Assembly: GCA_041581935.1 (NCBI GenBank)
Contig: JBFICP010000028.1
Location: forward strand, 1 to 20,011
Length of the DNA stretch: 20,011 bases
Direction: 5' to 3'
Origin: JAABYT01 sp041581935
GTDB taxonomy: Bacteria; Pseudomonadota; Gammaproteobacteria; HK1
Positions 14,978-20,011 of this stretch are shown here, in pieces. Below the pieces are notes generated by a model, which searched no databases, had not been told where the DNA came from, and saw only the letters and a list, made by a program, of their open reading frames with translations. Both the position numbers and the translations under genes were made by a program. Each line of letters starts with the position of its first letter. Within the stretch, counting starts at the first letter, position 1.

Positions 14978-16198
14978 ATGAGCGAACTGAATGCGCAACA
15001 GCGCAAGCTCCGCGATCGCGCCCGCGAGGTAGCCCACGCCAGCATCGCGGCGCGCGCGGCGGAGGTCGATCGCAGCGAGGAGTATCCCTGGGACAACGTC
15101 CGCATCCTCACCGATGCCGGGTTCATGGGTATGACGATACCGCCCGCCTACGGCGGTGCCGGCCGCAGCTACATGGACGCGGTGCTGGTGGTCGAGGAGA
15201 TGGCCCGGGTGTGCGGCGTCACCGGCCGCATCGTCGTCGAGGGCAATATGGGCGCCATCGGCGCCATCATGGCCTACGGCACTGACGCCCAGAAACGCCT
15301 TGCTGCCGAGCTCGTGCTCTCGGGCGACAAGCCCGCCATCTGTATTACCGAGCCCGACGCCGGCAGCGCCGCGACGGAGATGACCACCCGTGCCGATCGC
15401 AAGAGCGACACCTACGTCATCAACGGCCGCAAGCACTGGATCACCGGCGGCGGCGTCTCGAAGCTGCACCTGATTTTCGCGCGCGTGTTCGACGCCGGTG
15501 TCGAGCAGGGTATCGGCGGTTTCATCGCGGTGCGGGGAGAAGCCGACGGCCTCGTCATCGGTGCGCGCGAGCCGGCCATGGGGCTGCGCGGCATTCCGGA
15601 AACCGAGATCCGCTTCGAGGATCTGACGCTGCCCGCCGATCGCCTTATCCAACCGCCGAAGGGATTGGCGCGCGGATTCGCCGGGCTCATGAACGCTTAC
15701 AACGCCCAGCGGGTCGGCGCGGCTACCGTGGCTCTCGGCATCGCCCAAGGCGCTTACGATCTGGCGCTGGCGCACAGTCAGCAACGCGAACAGTTCGGAC
15801 GTCCCATCTGCGAGTTCCAGGGACTACAGTGGATGCTCGTCGACATGAACATTCAGCTCGAAGCGGCGCGCGCACTGATCTACAAAGCGGCGCGCAGCGG
15901 CGACGGCGGTTTTCCCGACATCGGCGATGCGGCGCGCGCCAAGATTCTCGCCTCGGAGTCCGCGATCCGCGTCACCAATGACGCGTTGCAGGTCTTCGGT
16001 GCCGCCGGCTATTCACGCAACCTGCCGCTCGAGCGCATGGCGAGGGACGCGCGCATGTTCACCATCGGCGGCGGCACCGCACAGATTCTGCGCACCGTGG
16101 TGGCATCGCGCATTCTCGGTCGCAAGCTGCCGCAAACCCGTGACGGCTATCGCGACGCCGCTCCGGAGGACAACGAGCCCCTGGCCGCGCGTGGCTGA
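14978..16198 (+). CDS. acd: Acyl-CoA dehydrogenase superfamily, likely 3-sulfinopropanoyl-CoA desulfinase
   Basis: A 406-residue protein with the acyl-CoA dehydrogenase fold: N-terminal helices, FAD-binding ICITEPDAGSAATEMTTRAD and WITGGG, and the C-terminal REQFGRPICEFQGLQWML. The usual catalytic glutamate (in the Y-E-G-T motif of medium-chain enzymes) is glycine here (FTIGGGTAQILR, residues 361-372). From memory, the desulfinase of Advenella mimigardefordensis has the same loss and relies on Arg84, a Gln near 246 and Cys122. This protein has Arg84 (GRIVVEGN), Gln244 (AYNAQRVG) and Cys122 in place, plus shared stretches such as KLHLIFARVFD and KLPQTRDGY. The reaction would split 3-sulfinopropanoyl-CoA into propanoyl-CoA and sulfite. 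AGG lies 8 bases before the ATG. It stands alone, with no CoA-transferase or ligase adjacent. The fold is certain; the substrate is inferred. Confidence 0.8.
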   Translation: MSELNAQQRKLRDRAREVAHASIAARAAEVDRSEEYPWDNVRILTDAGFMGMTIPPAYGGAGRSYMDAVLVVEEMARVCGVTGRIVVEGNMGAIGAIMAYGTDAQKRLAAELVLSGDKPAICITEPDAGSAATEMTTRADRKSDTYVINGRKHWITGGGVSKLHLIFARVFDAGVEQGIGGFIAVRGEADGLVIGAREPAMGLRGIPETEIRFEDLTLPADRLIQPPKGLARGFAGLMNAYNAQRVGAATVALGIAQGAYDLALAHSQQREQFGRPICEFQGLQWMLVDMNIQLEAARALIYKAARSGDGGFPDIGDAARAKILASESAIRVTNDALQVFGAAGYSRNLPLERMARDARMFTIGGGTAQILRTVVASRILGRKLPQTRDGYRDAAPEDNEPLAARG

Positions 16199-16220
16199 AA
16201 TCTGCGTATCCGAAAAAAAC

Positions 16221-16267
16221 GATCGTAGGCAAGTCTAAACGCAGCGAACCCAGCCTACGATCATTTT
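16221..16267. terminator. Bidirectional terminator between convergent genes
   Basis: GATCGTAGGC (16221-16230) pairs exactly with GCCTACGATC (16253-16262) around a 22-nt loop. On the plus strand it is followed by ATTTTCCTT; on the minus strand the other side gives GTTTTTTT (from the A-run at 16213-16219). It sits in the 80-bp gap between the convergent desulfinase-like and AhpD-like genes and can end transcripts from both. Confidence 0.75.
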
Positions 16268-16278
16268 CCTTAACCGTG

Positions 16279-16827
16279 TCACTCCGCGGCGTCGCCGACG
16301 AGCTCTTCCTCGATGCCAATCTGCAAAGCGTCGTTGACACGGTTGAAGAATCCACACAGCGCAATGCGCACCGTGAGCTCGACGATCTGCTCTTCGCTGA
16401 AATGCCGGCGCAGCGCGTCGAACATCGCATCGCCAATGCGCTGGGGCCTTTCGGTGACCGCGATGGCATAGTCGCGCACCAAACGATCGACCGGGTCGAG
16501 GCCGGGACAGTCGTCTTCGAGAATGCCGGCGACCGTCTCCGCCGCGAGTCCCTGCGCCTCGAGGCGCGGCGCGTGGTGCGAGACACAGTAGGTGCATTCG
16601 TTGAGCTTGGAGACCACCACCAGCGCGATCTCGAGATAGCGCTTGGCAAGCAGCGCTTCGTCGTTGAGATCCAGCAGCAGTCCCTGAATGTGCTTGAGCA
16701 CCGGCGCGCGGTGAGCGAACACCTTGACCTGGTTCAGAAACGGGCCGTATTCCTCGGTGAAGCGCCGATAGACGGGCTGCACGTCTTCCGGCACCTCATC
16801 GATGGCGATATCACGTACGCGAGCCAT
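16279..16827 (-). CDS. Carboxymuconolactone decarboxylase / AhpD-like family protein
   Basis: A 182-residue all-alpha cytoplasmic protein with the AhpD-type active-site pattern: Glu66, eleven residues, then Cys78-x-x-Cys81-x3-His85 (ECTYCVSHH). In AhpD and relatives this CxxC relays electrons to peroxidase or acts as an alkylhydroperoxidase; the family also contains decarboxylases that lack the cysteines, so a peroxidase-related redox role is the better guess. The substrate is not known. It starts 12 bp after the stop of the Pro-rich membrane protein, on the same strand, with only a weak ribosome site (GAGCGC), so it is probably translated from a shared transcript. It converges with the desulfinase-like gene across a bidirectional terminator. 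Confidence 0.88.
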   Translation of the reverse strand: MARVRDIAIDEVPEDVQPVYRRFTEEYGPFLNQVKVFAHRAPVLKHIQGLLLDLNDEALLAKRYLEIALVVVSKLNECTYCVSHHAPRLEAQGLAAETVAGILEDDCPGLDPVDRLVRDYAIAVTERPQRIGDAMFDALRRHFSEEQIVELTVRIALCGFFNRVNDALQIGIEEELVGDAAE

Positions 16828-16839
16828 GCGCTCGTGGCG

Positions 16840-17955
16840 TCACTGAGTCGGCGGATAGTAGCCCGGCGGGTATGGCGCCGGTGCCCCGTATTGGGGAGGC
16901 GGATAAGGGTAGCCCGGCGCGGCCCCGTATGCGGGCGGCGTACCGTAGCCCGGCGGCGCACCGTAGCCCGGCTGCTGGGGATAAGCCGGCGGGTAGCCGC
17001 CGTAGCCGGGTTGCGGGGCAGCACCGTAGCCCGGTGGCAGCGGCGGGTAGGCCGGCGGCGGATATCCACCACCCTGACCGTATTGGCCGTATTGGCCGTA
17101 ATCGCCCCCGTAGCTCCCATACCCGGGCGGTGGCCCGGGAGGCGGTATGCCGGCACCGGACGCGTAGGGATCGTCGGCGGGCGCCATCTGCTTGGGTGGG
17201 CCTATCGGTGCCCACGGATTCTCCGGGTGCGGCGGCGGGGCCCCCGGCATTCCCGAAATCGATGCGGGCAGGGTCGATTGGCCCGACGCGTCCCACGGAT
17301 CGGCCGGCGCCGACGATTCGGGCGGCGCAGCCAGCGCCCCGGGTGCCGGCGGCGCCGCGCCGGAACCCGCGACCACCCCGGCGTCCTGAAATGCGGCGGC
17401 CAGATGGCTGCGGGAGTCGCCCGGAGTGCCGGCGCCCGCGCCGAGAGCGGCAGCCGCCTCGGGATCGCCGCCGGTCAGCGCGTCCTGCACGTCGTCGACT
17501 ACCTCCCGCGCGAGGCTCTCGGCCGACTCCAGCGAAGACGAAAGACCCGTCACGGCCCGATCGGCGAGCTCGGCAGGCTCGTCATCACCGATTCGCGCCA
17601 CGACGATCAGCAGCACGATGATCGCGAGCGGTCCCCAAAGGGCGACGATGCCGCGCATCGGGCCGCCCGAGCGTGTCTCATAGGAAACCGTCGTGCTTGC
17701 AGGCTGGGCGGGCGCGGCCTCGACCGGACGTGCCGCCGCCCCCGTCGTCGGCGCATCGGCTGCCGCCTTCCTGGTGCCGGTCCCGGCCTTCCTGCTGGCA
17801 GTCTTCTTGCCGGCCGCTTTCTTGCCGGCGGCTTTTTTCGTGGTTTTTTTCTTCGTCGATTTCTTGGCAGTGGTTTTCTTCTGCGCCGCCTCCACGCGCG
17901 AATCCGGGCCCTTCTCGTCGTCGTGCTCGTGATCGGTCGTGGTATCGTTGGCCAT
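16840..17955 (-). CDS. Membrane protein with Lys/Ala-rich head and Pro/Gly/Tyr-rich tail
   Basis: A 371-residue protein in four parts. Residues 1-20 are acidic. Residues 21-65 are Lys/Ala/Thr-rich (KKTTAKKSTKKKTTKKAAGK), like histone H1 tails and AlgP, and could bind nucleic acid or phosphate groups. One membrane helix lies at 102-120 (GIVALWGPLAIIVLLIVVA), followed by a likely helix at about 126-162. From about 180 to the end the protein is Pro/Gly/Ala/Tyr-rich, with PPGYG-type repeats and GQYGQYGQ, and is probably disordered. The positive-inside rule puts the Lys-rich part in the cytoplasm and the tail in the periplasm. The start at 17955 is chosen over 18018 because GGGGAGA lies about 9 bases before it. 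It overlaps no other gene, diverges from purL and precedes the AhpD-like gene by 12 bp. I do not recognise its function. Confidence 0.75.
   Translation of the reverse strand: MANDTTTDHEHDDEKGPDSRVEAAQKKTTAKKSTKKKTTKKAAGKKAAGKKTASRKAGTGTRKAAADAPTTGAAARPVEAAPAQPASTTVSYETRSGGPMRGIVALWGPLAIIVLLIVVARIGDDEPAELADRAVTGLSSSLESAESLAREVVDDVQDALTGGDPEAAAALGAGAGTPGDSRSHLAAAFQDAGVVAGSGAAPPAPGALAAPPESSAPADPWDASGQSTLPASISGMPGAPPPHPENPWAPIGPPKQMAPADDPYASGAGIPPPGPPPGYGSYGGDYGQYGQYGQGGGYPPPAYPPLPPGYGAAPQPGYGGYPPAYPQQPGYGAPPGYGTPPAYGAAPGYPYPPPQYGAPAPYPPGYYPPTQ
16855..17100. repeat. Coding repeats of the Pro/Gly/Tyr-rich tail
   Basis: The unit GTAGCCCGG and close variants recur about six times between 16855 and 17040, each encoding PGY on the minus strand. 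A strict tandem of the 9-mer CCGTATTGG runs at 17078-17095 and partly into 17100, encoding GQYGQYG. Such repeats tend to gain and lose units between strains. Confidence 0.65.
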
Positions 17956-18055
17956 CTCCGCACTCTCCCCAAGTATTTTCACGTCGAAACGTGCTGCTGG
18001 ATGCGGGAATGGTAGCACGATCCCTTGACGCTAAAGTATCATCCCGAGCCTTACC
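17956..18055. promoter_or_regulatory. Divergent gap between membrane protein gene and purL
   Basis: This 100-bp gap must hold both promoters. TTGACG at 18025-18030 matches the -35 consensus at five of six positions on the plus strand, but no good -10 follows before the purL ATG at 18056. TAAAGT at 18032-18037 could be a -10 box with a very short leader. On the minus strand a 5-bp hairpin with a TTCG loop (17980-17993) would lie in the leader of the membrane protein gene. No PurR-like operator was recognised by eye. Confidence 0.3.
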
Positions 18056-20011
18056 ATGGGTGTACGCGAACCAGGTATCGCAACGCTAACGCACCTGCGC
18101 GGACGCTCGGCGCTGACACCATTTCGCGCAAAACGCCTGACCGACAGTCTCGCCCGGGAGCTGCCCGGGCTACGTCGCCTGGACGCGGAATTCCTCTATT
18201 TCATCGAGCACGACGGGGCATTCTCGGCATCGGATCGGGACCTGCTGTACCGCTTGCTCGATGCACGCCGCGATTCGAGCGCCGCGGCTGCCAACGGCGC
18301 ATTCATCGTCGCGCCGCGCCCGGGAACGATTTCACCCTGGTCCAGCAAAGCCACGGATATTCTGCACAACTGCGGGCTCTCGAAGGTGACGCGGGTCGAG
18401 CGCGGCGTGCGCTGGATGGTGCAGATGAGCGCCGGCCGGCACGCCGACGGCCCGCTCCAAGCGGTTCTGGCGGCCCGGTTACACGATCGCATGACCCAGG
18501 CGATCCTTCCGGGCATCGACGACGTGCGTACATTGTTCGATCACACCGCCCCGCGACCTCTGCGCAGCGTCGACGTCATTGCCGAACACGTCGAAGGCCT
18601 CCAGAAAGCCAACCGCGAGATGGGACTCGCGCTCAGCGACGGCGAGATCGGCTATCTGCTCGAGCACTTTATCGCCCTCGGCCGAAATCCGAACGATGTC
18701 GAGCTCATGATGTTCGCCCAGGCGAACTCCGAGCACTGCCGGCACAAGATTTTCAATTGCCGCTGGACCATCGACGGCCGGGATCAGCCCATGACCCTGT
18801 TCGACATGATCCGCCACACCCATGCGAGCCACCCGGGACGCGTGTTGTCCGCTTACCGGGACAATGCGGCGGTCATGTCCGGAAACGCTACCACCTGGTT
18901 CTTCCCGGAAGGCGAAGGCGGACGGTACCGGAGCGTGGCGGAATCCGCGGACATCGTCATGAAGGTCGAAACCCACAACCACCCGACCGCCATCTCGCCC
19001 TTTCCCGGCGCCGCGACCGGCTCCGGCGGTGAGATCCGCGACGAGGCGGCGACCGGACGGGGTGCGCGATTCAAGGCGGGCCTCACCGGGTTTTCGGTGT
19101 CCAATTTACGCATTCCGGGCTTCGAGCAGCCCTGGGAGCGGGACTACGGGCGTCCGGGGCGCATCGCCTCGGCGCTCGACATCATGCTGGAAGGGCCGGT
19201 GGGCGCGGCGTCGTTCAACAACGAGTTCGGCCGCCCGGCGCTCGCCGGATACTTTCGAACGCTCGAGCTGGCCATCGACGGCGACCGCGCCGAGGTGCGC
19301 GGCTATCACAAGCCGATCATGGTGGCGGGTGGTGTCGGCGCGATTCGACGCGATCAGATAACCAAGCGAGACTTCGCGCCCGGCACCCGTATCGTCGTCA
19401 TCGGCGGTCCCGCCATGCTCATCGGACTCGGCGGCGGCGCCGCATCGTCGATGGCGTCCGGGGAAGGCGAAGAGACGCTCGACTTCGCCTCGGTGCAACG
19501 GGATAACCCCGAGATGCAGCGCCGCTGCCAGGAAGTCATCGATCGCTGCTGGCAGCTGGGCGACGCCAACCCCATTCAGTCATTGCACGATGTCGGTGCG
19601 GGTGGCCTTTCGAACGCGATTCCGGAGCTCATCAACGGTGCCGAACGCGGCGGCACCTTCGATCTGCGCGCCATTCCGAACGACGATCCGGGCATGTCGC
19701 CGATGGAGATCTGGTGCAACGAAGCCCAGGAGCGTTTCGTGCTCGCCATCGCCGACGTCGACATGCACCGCTTCGCCGCAATCTGCGCGCGCGAGCGCTG
19801 CCCGTTCGCCAATCTCGGCGAGGCCACCGAATTGCGTCATCTGCGGGTAATCGATCCGCTCGATGAGACGCTTCCTGTCGACCTGCCGATGTCGTTGCTG
19901 CTCGGCAACCCGCCGAGCATGCACCGGCGCGTCGAGCGCCGCGCACCGCCCGCGCACCGCCTGGCGCTCGGCAACGTCGATCTCGCCGACGCGGCGCGGC
20001 GTGTTCTACGC
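18056..20011 (+). CDS. purL: phosphoribosylformylglycinamidine synthase, N-terminal half (cut by right edge)
   Basis: Converts FGAR, glutamine and ATP to FGAM in purine synthesis. The 652 codons present are open to the window edge. They begin with the PurS-like N-domain (LRGRSALTPFRAKRLTDSLA), pass through FAQANSEHCRHKIFN (from residue 220) and reach the ATP/substrate motif ETHNHPTAISPFPGAATGSG (from 305), GEIRDEAATGRGARFKAG, MVAGGVG, VIGGPAMLIGLGGGAASS and LHDVGAGGLSNAIPEL. This is the single-chain form of about 1,290 residues with a C-terminal glutaminase, so roughly half lies beyond the window. ATG 18056 is the first start after an in-frame TAA at 18032-18034; its ribosome site is weak. 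It diverges from the Lys/Pro-rich membrane protein gene. Confidence 0.96.
   Translation, partial: MGVREPGIATLTHLRGRSALTPFRAKRLTDSLARELPGLRRLDAEFLYFIEHDGAFSASDRDLLYRLLDARRDSSAAAANGAFIVAPRPGTISPWSSKATDILHNCGLSKVTRVERGVRWMVQMSAGRHADGPLQAVLAARLHDRMTQAILPGIDDVRTLFDHTAPRPLRSVDVIAEHVEGLQKANREMGLALSDGEIGYLLEHFIALGRNPNDVELMMFAQANSEHCRHKIFNCRWTIDGRDQPMTLFDMIRHTHASHPGRVLSAYRDNAAVMSGNATTWFFPEGEGGRYRSVAESADIVMKVETHNHPTAISPFPGAATGSGGEIRDEAATGRGARFKAGLTGFSVSNLRIPGFEQPWERDYGRPGRIASALDIMLEGPVGAASFNNEFGRPALAGYFRTLELAIDGDRAEVRGYHKPIMVAGGVGAIRRDQITKRDFAPGTRIVVIGGPAMLIGLGGGAASSMASGEGEETLDFASVQRDNPEMQRRCQEVIDRCWQLGDANPIQSLHDVGAGGLSNAIPELINGAERGGTFDLRAIPNDDPGMSPMEIWCNEAQERFVLAIADVDMHRFAAICARERCPFANLGEATELRHLRVIDPLDETLPVDLPMSLLLGNPPSMHRRVERRAPPAHRLALGNVDLADAARRVLR

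Noticed and set aside
14978..16198. Degenerate, inactive acyl-CoA dehydrogenase because the catalytic Glu is missing
   Set aside because: The frame is intact and the other positions match a known enzyme type that naturally lacks this residue.
16276..18015. A 579-codon plus-strand frame opposite the AhpD-like and Pro/Gly-rich genes
   Set aside because: Extremely Arg/Gly-rich translation. The minus strand has the CxxC active site, a membrane helix and ribosome sites, so it is the coding strand.
18025..18057. Complete sigma-70 promoter for purL using TTGACG
   Set aside because: No acceptable -10 hexamer lies 16-18 bp downstream; the expected position falls on the start codon region.

Overview
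The window is GC-rich chromosomal DNA from what is most likely an aerobic gammaproteobacterium. The evidence is a full set of housekeeping genes with proteobacterial lengths and motifs: a 926-residue E1 of 2-oxoglutarate dehydrogenase, an aconitase with AcnA-like cysteine spacing, an E. coli-like PurB, a long single-chain PurL, and small DUF1244 and DUF7931-type proteins. No phage, plasmid, CRISPR, tRNA or rRNA genes are visible.

Layout. 1-2643 (minus strand): citrate synthase (gltA), malate dehydrogenase (mdh) and a GDSL lipoprotein esterase cut by the left edge form one operon. 2644-3033: a divergent control region with an extended -10 box and an 18-bp dyad. 3034-8583 (plus): sucA, sucB and lpdA encode the three subunits of 2-oxoglutarate dehydrogenase. 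8584-8969: a repeat-rich gap. 8970-11639: aconitase (acnA). Citrate synthase, aconitase, 2-oxoglutarate dehydrogenase and malate dehydrogenase thus sit in one block; isocitrate dehydrogenase, succinyl-CoA synthetase, succinate dehydrogenase and fumarase must lie elsewhere.

11761-14875 (plus): a DUF1244 protein, adenylosuccinate lyase (purB), a DUF7931-like protein and a small exported secretin-related protein. 14978-16198: an acyl-CoA-dehydrogenase-fold enzyme whose active-site residues match 3-sulfinopropanoyl-CoA desulfinase rather than a true dehydrogenase. A bidirectional terminator separates it from a minus-strand pair (16279-17955): an AhpD-like carboxymuconolactone decarboxylase-family protein and an odd membrane protein with a histone-H1-like lysine-rich head and a Pro/Gly/Tyr-rich tail. 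From 18056 to the right edge runs the first half of purL.

The least ordinary content is the likely desulfinase, the orphan mini-secretin, the low-complexity membrane protein, and a family of REP-like palindromes. One inverted pair of these overlaps the 5' end of the lipoprotein gene. I found no clear sign of a wholly new multi-gene system.
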